Assembly: GCA_964452575.1 (NCBI GenBank)
Contig: CAYVMN010000073.1
Location: 1 to 20,336 of the forward strand
Source: CAYVMN01 sp964452575
GTDB taxonomy: Bacteria > Desulfobacterota > DSM-4660 > Desulfatiglandales > Desulfatiglandaceae
Direction: 5' to 3'
Length of the DNA: 20,336 nt
A program made the translations under genes and the position numbers. Of this stretch, positions 13,588 to 20,336 are shown piece after piece (the first letter of the stretch is position 1; each line of letters begins with the position of its first letter). The notes below the pieces were generated by a model that saw only the letters and a program-made list of their open reading frames with translations, searched no databases and had not been told where the DNA came from.

Positions 13588-13605
13588 GTCTGAGGTAGAT
13601 TACAA

Positions 13606-14811
13606 GTGAGGATCATCTTTTTTGCAGGTAAAGGAGGAGTCGGAAAGACGAGCGTGGCGGCTGCCACCGGGATCCGGACGGCTGAAATGGGGCACAGGAC
13701 GGTGATCATGTCCTTGGACGTGGCCCATAGCCTCTCAGATATCTTTGATCGCAATACCCCGCTCCTTGATCAAAACAAGGGAAGACCTGTCAAGGTCACC
13801 AATAATCTGTGGATTCAGGAACTGGACATACAAGAGGAGGTGGAAAAGAACTGGGGGGATATACACAAGTACATCTCCACCCTGCTCAATACAACGGGCC
13901 TGGACGAGATACTGGCCGAAGAGCTTGCCATCTTACCCGGCATGGAAGAGGTAAGCCTGCTCCTCTATATCAATCGTTATGTCAAGAAAAAGAGATTTGA
14001 TGTCATAATACTAGATTGTGCTCCCACCGGAGAGTCCCTCAGGTTTATCAGTATTCCAACTGCCCTGGAGTGGTATATCAAGAAGCTCTTCAAGGTAGAA
14101 AGGGCGATCGCCAGATACGCTCGGCCAATAGCCAAGAAGCTCTACGATGTACCCCTTCCAGGTAATGAGTACTTTGACGCCATTGAATATCTCTTTGAGC
14201 GCTTGAGGGGTGTGGGCGAGGTCCTGGTTGACCCCAAGACCACAACCGTACGGCTTATCGCCAATCCCGAGAAGATCGTACTGAAAGAGACCCAGCGGGC
14301 ATTCATGTATTTTTGCCTGTACAAGATGAGTATCGACGGGATAATTATGAACAGGATTATCCCGGATGACGTGAAGGATGCATATTTTAAGGGCTGGAGG
14401 GATATCCAACGGGGATATATGGAGAGGGCAGAGGAATATTTCAGCCCTGTTCCCATCTTCCCTGTAAACCTCTTCAGATCCGAGGTGGTCGGTTATGACA
14501 GCCTCAAGGCATTATCAGGGCAGATATATGGCGGGAGAAATCCCTTGGATAGGTTTTTTGAAGGAGAGCCATATAATATAGTCAAGAGAAACGGGGAATA
14601 CCGGCTTATGATGAAACTTCCTTTTGTTGCCAAACAAGATGTCGAACTCAGCAGGGTATCCGACGAGTTGATTGTTCGGGTGGGAGGTTTTAAGAGACAC
14701 CTGTTACTTCCTAGACAGGTGGCTGCCTCAAAGTCGGTCAAGGCCAGGCTTGATGGCCAGCATCTGTGTATCCACTTTAGAGGAGATGATTATGCCCAAG
14801 GAGAGAAATGA
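13606..14811 (+). CDS. ArsA/Get3-family ATPase with C-terminal HSP20-like domain
   Basis: A 401-residue single-unit ATPase of the ArsA/Get3 (SIMIBI) class. Deviant Walker A GKGGVGKT is at 8-15, with the intradimer Lys at 9. Switch I is SLDVAHSLSDIFD (36-48), LPGMEE (110-115) is the conserved loop, and switch II is DCAPTGESLRF (137-147). The last 80 residues (from about 315: EYRLMMKLPF...VELSRVSDELIVRVGGFKR) are an ArsA_HSP20-like beta-sandwich seen at the end of many bacterial members. There is no second ATPase repeat as in plasmid ArsA, and no arsB/arsR nearby, so arsenite export is unlikely. Targeting or chaperoning of membrane proteins is possible but unproven in bacteria. GTG start with GAGGT 9 bases upstream. 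The small gene at 14792 overlaps its 3' end. Confidence 0.88.
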   Translation: MRIIFFAGKGGVGKTSVAAATGIRTAEMGHRTVIMSLDVAHSLSDIFDRNTPLLDQNKGRPVKVTNNLWIQELDIQEEVEKNWGDIHKYISTLLNTTGLDEILAEELAILPGMEEVSLLLYINRYVKKKRFDVIILDCAPTGESLRFISIPTALEWYIKKLFKVERAIARYARPIAKKLYDVPLPGNEYFDAIEYLFERLRGVGEVLVDPKTTTVRLIANPEKIVLKETQRAFMYFCLYKMSIDGIIMNRIIPDDVKDAYFKGWRDIQRGYMERAEEYFSPVPIFPVNLFRSEVVGYDSLKALSGQIYGGRNPLDRFFEGEPYNIVKRNGEYRLMMKLPFVAKQDVELSRVSDELIVRVGGFKRHLLLPRQVAASKSVKARLDGQHLCIHFRGDDYAQGEK

Positions 14812-15022
14812 GAAAGAGATGGCATATTGCCCGGTGGGGAGGTTCTTCCTGGACCTGGAAAAGGCCTCGGGAAAAAGGTCCAAGTTCTTTGATCATCTCA
14901 CCGAGTCCCGCATTGAATTTCTGAAGGCGATCCGATCGCTGGTTGATGACAGAATAGGGGAGCTCGAAAAGAAGGGGGCACCCAAGGGTGAAAAGAGGGT
15001 GAAAAAGATCAAGGTAGAGTGA
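14792..15022 (+). CDS. small conserved-looking protein coupled to the ArsA-like ATPase
   Basis: A 76-residue hydrophilic protein. The start ATG 14792 is preceded by GAGGAG at a normal distance and lies inside the end of the ArsA-like gene (20-base overlap), so translation is coupled. An internal ATG at 14819 is a weaker alternative. It reads MPKERNEKEM, then CPVGRFFLDLEKASGKRSKF, a central amphipathic helix (HLTESRIEFLKAIRSLVDD) and a Lys-rich tail (KGEKRVKKIKVE). It has one Cys, no membrane segment and no catalytic motif that I can see. I recall similar short proteins in Desulfobacterota but no characterised member. Overlap with the ATPase suggests a shared task, perhaps as a partner or adaptor. 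Confidence 0.72.
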   Translation: MPKERNEKEMAYCPVGRFFLDLEKASGKRSKFFDHLTESRIEFLKAIRSLVDDRIGELEKKGAPKGEKRVKKIKVE

Positions 15023-15110
15023 CCAAGACCGAGGCCCTTGCAGTCCACCTTTGCACGGGAACGGCCCGGGTGCTGGAGGGCAAGATCTGACTGACAGGAG
15101 AATGGACTAA

Positions 15111-16391
15111 TTGGATTTCACGGCAATCAAGGGCTTCAAGGATGTCCTGCCCGGTGAGGCGGGAAACTGGCAGATCCTTGAGTCAACGGCACGCAGGGTC
15201 TTTTTCTCCTTTGGCTTTCAGGAGATCAAGACACCCATTCTTGAGTGGACCGAGCTGTTCACCCGGGGCATCGGGCAGGAGACCGATATCGTCTCAAAGG
15301 AGATGTACTCCTTTAAGGATAGTAAGGGCAAGGGCCTGACCCTCAGGCCTGAGGCAACGGCCTCGGTGGTAAGGGCCTATATCCAGCACCGGCTATACCA
15401 GAGGGCCCCTATACAGAAGCTTTTTACCATCGGGCCGATGTTCAGGCACGAGCGACCCCAAAAGGGGAGATTCAGGCAGTTCCATCAGATAAATGCCGAG
15501 CTGTTTGGTGACCCGGGCCCCGGGTGTGATGCTGAGGTAATAGTCATGGCCATGGAGATCTTTGACCTCCTCGGATTCAGCGACCTCAGGCTTAACCTCA
15601 ACTCCCTCGGGTGCACCGAGTGCAGGCCCGGATTCAGGGAGGAACTCAGAGATTATCTCAGGGATAAGACGGATTTTCTTTGCTCAGACTGCGAGAGGAG
15701 AGTAGAGGTCAATCCCCTGAGGGTCTTTGACTGCAAGGTCGAGGAGTGCAATGAGGTGGCCTCGGGAGCTCCTTCCGTACTCCAATTCCTTTGCGACACA
15801 TGCAAAGACCATTTCCAATCTGTCCAGGGTTATCTTGAGAGACTTGGCATACCCTTTGTCCTTAACCACCGACTTGTAAGAGGACTTGATTATTATAACA
15901 GAACCACGTTTGAGATTCAGACCGATCGCCTGGGCGCACAGAATGCAGTCGCAGGGGGTGGCCGATATGATGGGCTAGTGAAACTACTCGGGGGACCCGA
16001 CCATCCTGCTATCGGCTTTGCAATGGGTATAGAGAGGATTGTTTCGCTTCTCTCTGAAGATAAAGAGACTGTGAACCCCAATCCCGATCTCTTTATTGCC
16101 ACCCTGGGGGAGAACGCGGAAAAGGCCTGTTTTAATTGGGCCCACGAGCTGAGGAAGGCCGGCCTGTGGGTAGAAACGGACTATGGGTCCAAGGGCCTGA
16201 AGGCCAAGATGAAGAAGGCTGATCGGCTGGGTGCAAGAAAGGTCCTTATTGTCGGAGAGGACGAACTGGCATCAGGGAGCTCACTTCTGAGGGATATGTA
16301 CACCAAGGTTCAAGAGGAAGTGAGTCTTAAGGACATCGTAAAAAACCTTATTCAGGCGATAGGGTTAGATGGAAGAGAGGCCGGGGTTTAA
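15111..16391 (+). CDS. hisS: histidyl-tRNA synthetase
   Basis: A 426-residue class II synthetase that charges tRNA-His in the cytoplasm. TTG 15111 is the start: an ATG at 15102 runs at once into TAA, and AGGAG (15096-15100) lies 10 bases before the TTG. The N-terminus MDFTAIKGFKDVLPGE is typical. Motif 2 is visible at 106-131 (FTIGPMFRHERPQKGRFRQF, with Arg112), the histidine-binding LVRGLDYYNRTTFEIQT follows, and motif 3 is AVAGGGRYDGLV...GFAMGIERIV. The central region carries four Cys pairs (CTEC, CSDC, CKVEEC, CDTC) found in many bacterial HisRS. The C-terminal anticodon-binding domain is complete. It overlaps aspS by 23 bases, forming a hisS-aspS operon, a common arrangement in bacteria. 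Confidence 0.97.
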   Translation: MDFTAIKGFKDVLPGEAGNWQILESTARRVFFSFGFQEIKTPILEWTELFTRGIGQETDIVSKEMYSFKDSKGKGLTLRPEATASVVRAYIQHRLYQRAPIQKLFTIGPMFRHERPQKGRFRQFHQINAELFGDPGPGCDAEVIVMAMEIFDLLGFSDLRLNLNSLGCTECRPGFREELRDYLRDKTDFLCSDCERRVEVNPLRVFDCKVEECNEVASGAPSVLQFLCDTCKDHFQSVQGYLERLGIPFVLNHRLVRGLDYYNRTTFEIQTDRLGAQNAVAGGGRYDGLVKLLGGPDHPAIGFAMGIERIVSLLSEDKETVNPNPDLFIATLGENAEKACFNWAHELRKAGLWVETDYGSKGLKAKMKKADRLGARKVLIVGEDELASGSSLLRDMYTKVQEEVSLKDIVKNLIQAIGLDGREAGV

Positions 16392-18189
16392 GGTAAATAC
16401 ACTGGGAGGGTGGAGGAGAACCCACGACTGCGGCAGTCTCAGGCCAGAGGACGTCGGCCGCGAGGCCATCCTCATGGGATGGGTAAACAGCAGGCGCGAT
16501 TTGGGGAACCTCATCTTTATCGACCTCCGGGATAGGGAGGGGCTCACCCAGGTCGTATTCGATCCCCAGGTGGAGATGGAGAGCCATAGGAGGGCCCATG
16601 TCCTGAGAAATGAGTGGGTCCTAGCCGTAAAGGGCACGGTCGCCCATCGCCTGGAGGGGCAAGAAAACCCGAATCTCCCCACCGGCGCCATTGAGCTGAG
16701 GGCCTCTGAAATCAAGATCCTAAATGAGACCGAAATACCTCCCTTCCAGGTGGATGGGGCCGTGGACGCCTCAGAGACCCTCAGACTCAGGTACCGGTAC
16801 CTGGAGCTGCGGAGGCCCCAGGCCTTAAGCGTCCTGCGGAAACGCCATAAGATAGCCTCCTCTGTAAGACAATATCTGGACAGCCAGGGATTTATCGAGG
16901 TCGAGACCCCGTTTCTGACCAAGAGCACCCCAGAGGGGGCCAGGGACTACCTGGTGCCAAGCAGGGTCAGCAGGGGTCACTTCTATGCCCTGCCCCAGTC
17001 GCCCCAGCTCTTCAAGCAGATCCTCATGATTGCCGGCCTTGACCGGTATTATCAGATTGTCCGGTGCTTCCGGGATGAGGACCTGAGGGCGGACCGCCAG
17101 CCCGAATTTACCCAGGTGGACCTGGAGATGGCCTTTGTGGAGGAGGATGCGGTCATGGGAGTGATAGAAGGCATGATGATCCACATCTTCAAGGAGGTAC
17201 TGGGCCGCGAGGTCCCGGTACCCATCGAGCGCATCGAATACCATGATGCCATGGAAAGGTTTGGGACAGACAGACCGGACACAAGATTTGGCATGGAACT
17301 CACAGACATTACCGAGATGGCTGCCAGGTCAGATTTCCAGGTCTTCAAAGAGGTCATCGGCAAGGGTGGGGTGGTCAAAGGGATGAGGGTCGAGGGAGGG
17401 TCGAATTCCCTTTCAAGGAAGACACTGGATGAGCTCTCTCAGGTGGTGCTTGACAGTGGCGCCAGGGCATTGAGCTGGGTCAAGGTGAAGGAAGAGGGGT
17501 GGCAGTCTTCTCTCAGCAAGTTCTTTAAAGAGGATGATAGGCGGGCGATTAACCATGGGATGGATGCCCGTGAGGACGACCTCATCCTGATTCTGGCGGA
17601 AAGGCCCAAGATCGTGAACGAGGCCCTAGGAAGGCTAAGGCTGGAGGTGGCAAGGCGCCTGGGTCTGATCCCAGATGACCATTACGACTTTGTGTGGATT
17701 ACCAAGTTTCCACTCCTGGAGTATAACGAGGCAGAGGGACGCCTCGAGGCCGTTCACCACCCCTTCACTTCCCCACTTGAGGAAGACCTCCCGCTCCTCG
17801 ACCGTGAACCCGAAAGGGTGAGGGCCAGATCCTACGACCTGGTCCTGAACGGTGCAGAAATCGGGGGGGGAAGCATCAGGATCCATGACCTCTCGGTTCA
17901 GCAAAAGATGTTCAATACCCTGGGGATCTCAACCGAAGAGGCCCAGATGAAGTTCGGGTTTCTATTGGAGGCCTTAAGATACGGGGCCCCTCCCCATGGG
18001 GGAGTGGCATTAGGCTTCGATCGCCTGGTGGCCATAATGGCGGGGGTCAGTTCTATCCGGGAGACCATCGCCTTCCCCAAGACAACGAGTGCCACCTGCC
18101 CGCTGACTGATGCCCCCTCACGGGTGAATGAGGCCCAGCTTGAAGAGTTAGGACTCAGGCTCGCCAAGGACATTAAACCGCAGATTTGA
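16369..18189 (+). CDS. aspS: aspartyl-tRNA synthetase
   Basis: A 606-residue bacterial-type AspRS, full length. An N-terminal OB-fold anticodon domain (about 15-120, GWVNSRRDLGNLIFIDLRDR) is followed by the class II core: FYALPQSPQLFKQILMIAG, motif 2 FRDEDLRADRQPEFTQVDLE, a GAD insertion domain (about 285-420), and motif 3 GVALGFDRLVAIMAG near the end. It also has the typical C-terminal TKSTPEGARDYLVPSR signature near residue 185. Leu in RRDLG is the residue of discriminating E. coli-like enzymes, rather than His as in some non-discriminating ones, but I cannot settle tRNA-Asn recognition from this alone. ATG 16369 lies inside hisS, with a weak ribosome binding site, so translation is probably coupled to hisS. 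Confidence 0.97.
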   Translation: MEERPGFKVNTLGGWRRTHDCGSLRPEDVGREAILMGWVNSRRDLGNLIFIDLRDREGLTQVVFDPQVEMESHRRAHVLRNEWVLAVKGTVAHRLEGQENPNLPTGAIELRASEIKILNETEIPPFQVDGAVDASETLRLRYRYLELRRPQALSVLRKRHKIASSVRQYLDSQGFIEVETPFLTKSTPEGARDYLVPSRVSRGHFYALPQSPQLFKQILMIAGLDRYYQIVRCFRDEDLRADRQPEFTQVDLEMAFVEEDAVMGVIEGMMIHIFKEVLGREVPVPIERIEYHDAMERFGTDRPDTRFGMELTDITEMAARSDFQVFKEVIGKGGVVKGMRVEGGSNSLSRKTLDELSQVVLDSGARALSWVKVKEEGWQSSLSKFFKEDDRRAINHGMDAREDDLILILAERPKIVNEALGRLRLEVARRLGLIPDDHYDFVWITKFPLLEYNEAEGRLEAVHHPFTSPLEEDLPLLDREPERVRARSYDLVLNGAEIGGGSIRIHDLSVQQKMFNTLGISTEEAQMKFGFLLEALRYGAPPHGGVALGFDRLVAIMAGVSSIRETIAFPKTTSATCPLTDAPSRVNEAQLEELGLRLAKDIKPQI

Positions 18190-18228
18190 TAACCCCTGAA
18201 ACCCGAAACCAGAACCATGGAGCCTTTC

Positions 18229-18267
18229 GGAAATTCCAAATCACAAATTCCAAATAACAAACAAATC
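18229..18267. repeat. 39-bp intergenic direct repeat, copy 1
   Basis: An AT-rich sequence beginning GGAAATTCCAAATCACAAAT, identical over 39 bases to 20251-20289. It contains AAATTCCAAAT twice, 15 bases apart. It lies 40 bases after aspS and ahead of the DapA-family gene. Similar C/A-rich intergenic repeats are scattered in some Desulfobacterota genomes; its function is unknown. Confidence 0.85.
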
Positions 18268-18332
18268 ACAATGACCAAAATTCAAAACTCCAAACAACAA
18301 CCTGAAAAATTGCTTATTGAGGGGTAAACACG

Positions 18333-19238
18333 ATGAAAACGAAAATTTCTTTGGCTGGATGCTTTCCTCCTATCCCAACACCCTTTGACTCTCGTGGCAT
18401 GGTGGATCATGATCAGTTGGCCTTCAATCTCGAGAAGTGGCAGAAGACCCCCCTTAGGGGCTTCGTTGTCCTGGGATCGAATGGTGAAGCCGTTCTGCTG
18501 AAGGCCGAGGAGAGGATAGAGACCTGGAAGACGGCAGGCCAGGCCATAGACTCTGATCACCTCTTTATTGCAGGGACGGGCTGTGAGTCTACCTTAGAAA
18601 CCCTGGAACTGACGGAAAAGGCAGCCCTTCTGGGGGCAGCTGGCGCCATGATCGTCACCCCGCACTATTACAAGGCCAGGATGGACCATAAGGCCATGAT
18701 CAACCATTATACCACACTGGCTGATCGCTCCCCTATCCCGGTCATCCTCTATAACGTCCCTGCATTCACGGGGATCGACCTGACAGCAGAGATTATCATA
18801 GAACTCTCGGCTCACCCCAATATCATAGGACTCAAGGAGAGTTCCGGAAACGTGGTAAAGATCGGTCAGATAGTGGAAAATGCCAGCGATTCCTTTCAGG
18901 TATTGGCAGGTTCAGGGAGCTTTTTCCTTCCGGCCCTCGCGGTAGGGGCCGCAGGGTGTGTAGCTGCCCTGGCGGCAGTTGCCCCTCATCCCCTGGCTGA
19001 GCTCCTGGAGGGCTATCACGGCGGGGAAATGAAGAAGGCCAGGGAAATCCAGCTTCGAGTTATCGCCCCAAATGCCGCTGTAACCACCCGGTTTGGCGTT
19101 CCAGGGCTTAAGGCCGCCCTGGACCTTATCGGCCTCTATGGGGGGCCGGTCAGGTCTCCCTTGATGGACCTGACCCAGCACCAACGAGAGGAGATTGGTG
19201 CGATATTGAGGAAGGCTGGTATATCAGTGAGCTCATGA
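18333..19238 (+). CDS. DapA-family lyase, 4-hydroxy-2-oxoglutarate-aldolase-like
   Basis: A 301-residue (beta/alpha)8 class I aldolase of the DHDPS/NAL superfamily. The Schiff-base lysine is Lys168 in GLKESSGNV, and the helper Tyr140 is in ILYNVPAFTG. The substrate-binding loop is GSNGEAV (48-54) rather than the GTTGE of true dihydrodipicolinate synthases. Segments such as AGTGCEST, VTPHYYKARM, HYTTLADRSPIPV and PNAAVTTRFGVPGLK closely resemble human HOGA1, so cleavage of 4-hydroxy-2-oxoglutarate or a related 2-oxo acid aldol to pyruvate plus an aldehyde is a reasonable guess. It could still serve as DapA, which I cannot exclude without context. GAGGGG lies 8 bases before the ATG. Repeat copy 1 lies just upstream, so it may be a separate unit from aspS. 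Confidence 0.85.
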   Translation: MKTKISLAGCFPPIPTPFDSRGMVDHDQLAFNLEKWQKTPLRGFVVLGSNGEAVLLKAEERIETWKTAGQAIDSDHLFIAGTGCESTLETLELTEKAALLGAAGAMIVTPHYYKARMDHKAMINHYTTLADRSPIPVILYNVPAFTGIDLTAEIIIELSAHPNIIGLKESSGNVVKIGQIVENASDSFQVLAGSGSFFLPALAVGAAGCVAALAAVAPHPLAELLEGYHGGEMKKAREIQLRVIAPNAAVTTRFGVPGLKAALDLIGLYGGPVRSPLMDLTQHQREEIGAILRKAGISVSS

Positions 19239-19279
19239 AAGGCGTGACGAGGTTAAGGTCTTAGGCAAAGGAGGACTCC

Positions 19280-20233
19280 ATGTTCCGGACCGAATTGTGC
19301 GATCTGTTGGGGATTGAATATCCCATCCTTCAGGGCGGGATGGTGTGGGTGAGTTACAGCGAGCTATGCGCCGAGGTTTCCAGGGCAGGGGGCCTGGGAA
19401 CCCTGGCTGGCGGCAGCATGACACCCGATGAGCTGAGAGGAGAAATCAGACTTGTCAAGGAGAAGACGACCAAGCCATTCGGAGTGAATATCCCCATTGT
19501 AAAACCCGATTCGGAAGGTCTCGTAGATGTGGCCATTGAAAAGCAGGTAGAGGTCATTTCCACCTCCGCAGGAAATCCCAAGCGATTTACCCAGAAGATC
19601 CATGATGCAGGGCTTAAGGTGATCCACGTGTCACCCAGCCCTCAACTGGCCGCCAAGGCGGCCGAGGCCGGTGTGGATGCCATAGTTGCCGAGGGTATTG
19701 AGGCCGGAGGGCACGACGGCTTTGAAGAGATCACCACCATGGTACTGGTTCCCCAGGTAGTAAAAGCGGTTGATGTCCCTGTCATTGCCGCAGGAGGTAT
19801 AGCCGACTTCAGGGGTTTTGTTGCGGCACTCTCCCTGGGTGCAAAGGGGGTCCAGATCGGAACGCGGTTTGCCGCCACCCGTGAGGCCCAGGGTCACCCC
19901 GATTTCAAGAAGGCCATCCTGGATTCAGGACCTGCGGGCACCGTTATTACAGGCAGGGCCTTTGGCCCGACCCGGTGCATCAGGAACAGGCTCTCGGACA
20001 AGATACTGGATGCTGAAAGGAGGGGCGCCGGCCCGGAAGAACTCCTGAAGCTGATCGGAAGCGGGCGCTCGAGGCGTGCCACTCAAGACGGTGACGTGGA
20101 GGAGGGTACGATATACTGCGGTCAGATAGCCGGGATGATCGATGCCCTTAAGGGCGCCGGAGAGGTGATTACCGAGATCATTCAAGGCGCTGCATCGTTG
20201 GTTGAAGAGCTAGAGAAGCTGTCAGCCAAATAG
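19280..20233 (+). CDS. FMN-dependent enoyl-reductase/nitronate monooxygenase-like protein (FabK/NMO family)
   Basis: A 317-residue TIM-barrel flavoprotein starting 6 bases after AAGGAGG. The N-terminus LLGIEYPILQGGMVWVS and AGGLGTLAGG are the FMN-site signatures. EGIEAGGHDG (138-147) carries His145, the catalytic base in 2-nitropropane dioxygenase/nitronate monooxygenases and the equivalent in FabK enoyl-ACP reductases. The phosphate-binding AGGIADFRG (171-179) and GVQIGTRFAAT (190-200) follow. Either reduction of enoyl-ACP/CoA with NAD(P)H or oxidation of nitronates fits the family. No fab genes are near, so the choice is open. It is 41 bases after the DapA-like gene on the same strand, likely co-transcribed, and repeat copy 2 follows its stop. 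Confidence 0.87.
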   Translation: MFRTELCDLLGIEYPILQGGMVWVSYSELCAEVSRAGGLGTLAGGSMTPDELRGEIRLVKEKTTKPFGVNIPIVKPDSEGLVDVAIEKQVEVISTSAGNPKRFTQKIHDAGLKVIHVSPSPQLAAKAAEAGVDAIVAEGIEAGGHDGFEEITTMVLVPQVVKAVDVPVIAAGGIADFRGFVAALSLGAKGVQIGTRFAATREAQGHPDFKKAILDSGPAGTVITGRAFGPTRCIRNRLSDKILDAERRGAGPEELLKLIGSGRSRRATQDGDVEEGTIYCGQIAGMIDALKGAGEVITEIIQGAASLVEELEKLSAK

Positions 20234-20250
20234 ATAGATGATTGACGATT

Positions 20251-20289
20251 GGAAATTCCAAATCACAAATTCCAAATAACAAACAAATC
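20251..20289. repeat. 39-bp intergenic direct repeat, copy 2
   Basis: Identical in all 39 positions and orientation to 18229-18267, placed 18 bases after the stop of the flavoprotein gene. The two copies bracket the DapA-like and flavoprotein genes (about 2 kb). Confidence 0.85.
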
Positions 20290-20336
20290 CCTCGTGTCAG
20301 CCTAACGTTGTTACCTTATCTGATAAAAATTAAGGA

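Larger units (their letters stand above)
13209..13605 (+). other. intergenic junction region before the arsA block
   Basis: About 400 bases with no gene. It contains a possible promoter (13344-13371), a short tRNA-Leu 3' fragment (13463-13483) and a terminator-like hairpin (13547-13587). It marks the change from patchy accessory DNA to the compact, more GC-rich block that begins at 13606. Confidence 0.6.

Noticed and set aside
13606..14811. Arsenite-efflux ATPase reading of the ArsA-like gene
   Set aside because: It has a single ATPase unit, no arsB, arsR, arsD or arsC nearby, and an HSP20-like tail; general Get3/ArsA-like is the safer call.
16365..16928. 187-codon minus-strand open frame
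   Set aside because: It is antisense to aspS in GC-rich DNA with biased codon use; its Ser/Arg/Leu-rich translation is typical of a shadow frame.
18229..20289. Possible CRISPR from the repeated 39-bp unit
   Set aside because: There are only two copies, 2 kb apart, with genes between them; no spacer array or cas genes are present.

Overview
The window looks like chromosomal DNA of an anaerobic Desulfobacterota-type (former Deltaproteobacteria) bacterium, probably a syntroph or sulfate reducer. The clues are a cytosolic molybdo/tungsto-enzyme of the acetylene-hydratase/thiosulfate-reductase group, a TRAP transporter, a PaaK-type CoA ligase, REP-associated (RAYT) transposase relics, and a dense, more GC-rich hisS-aspS block. 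This assignment is inference from gene content; no rRNA or marker placement was possible.

Layout. (1) 1-2660 is gene-poor accessory DNA: one exported or membrane-anchored LamG-like protein (756-1838) with its own terminator, and an internally deleted RAYT relic (2216-2465, minus). (2) 2663-2770 holds the 3' half of a tRNA-Leu(GAG), cut exactly at the anticodon loop, followed by a strong terminator. This is the classic scar of integration into a tRNA gene. A relic of a group II intron reverse transcriptase follows (2775-3043). (3) 3106-11352 is the functional core of the accessory region, all on +: a GntR/FCD regulator with a perfect 20-bp palindrome over its -10 box, a 753-residue molybdopterin oxidoreductase with an unusual Fe-S motif, a complete TRAP transporter (dctP, dctQ, dctM) and a PaaK-like acyl-CoA ligase. 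Together they suggest uptake of an organic acid, CoA activation and a Mo/W-dependent conversion, under control of a ligand-responsive repressor. The substrate cannot be read from sequence. (4) 11353-13208 is a graveyard and small-gene zone: a 57-residue minus-strand ORF with a perfect ribosome binding site behind a long hairpin, a frameshifted aldo/keto reductase fragment, a 0.4-kb element with terminal inverted repeats around a second internally deleted RAYT gene, a HicB-like antitoxin without HicA, and a DUF2442 protein. (5) A second, shorter tRNA-Leu 3' fragment lies at 13463-13483. (6) 13606-20233 is a denser housekeeping-like block on +: ArsA/Get3-type ATPase with a C-terminal HSP20-like domain, an overlapping small conserved protein, hisS, overlapping aspS, a 4-hydroxy-2-oxoglutarate-aldolase-like DapA-family enzyme, and a FabK/nitronate-monooxygenase-like flavoprotein. 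A perfect 39-bp intergenic repeat occurs after aspS and again after the flavoprotein gene.

The most interesting items are the regulator / Mo-enzyme / TRAP / CoA-ligase cluster with an Asp replacing one expected Fe-S cysteine, and the evidence that this cluster sits between two tRNA-Leu 3' ends, as in an island built by repeated integration at one tRNA gene.
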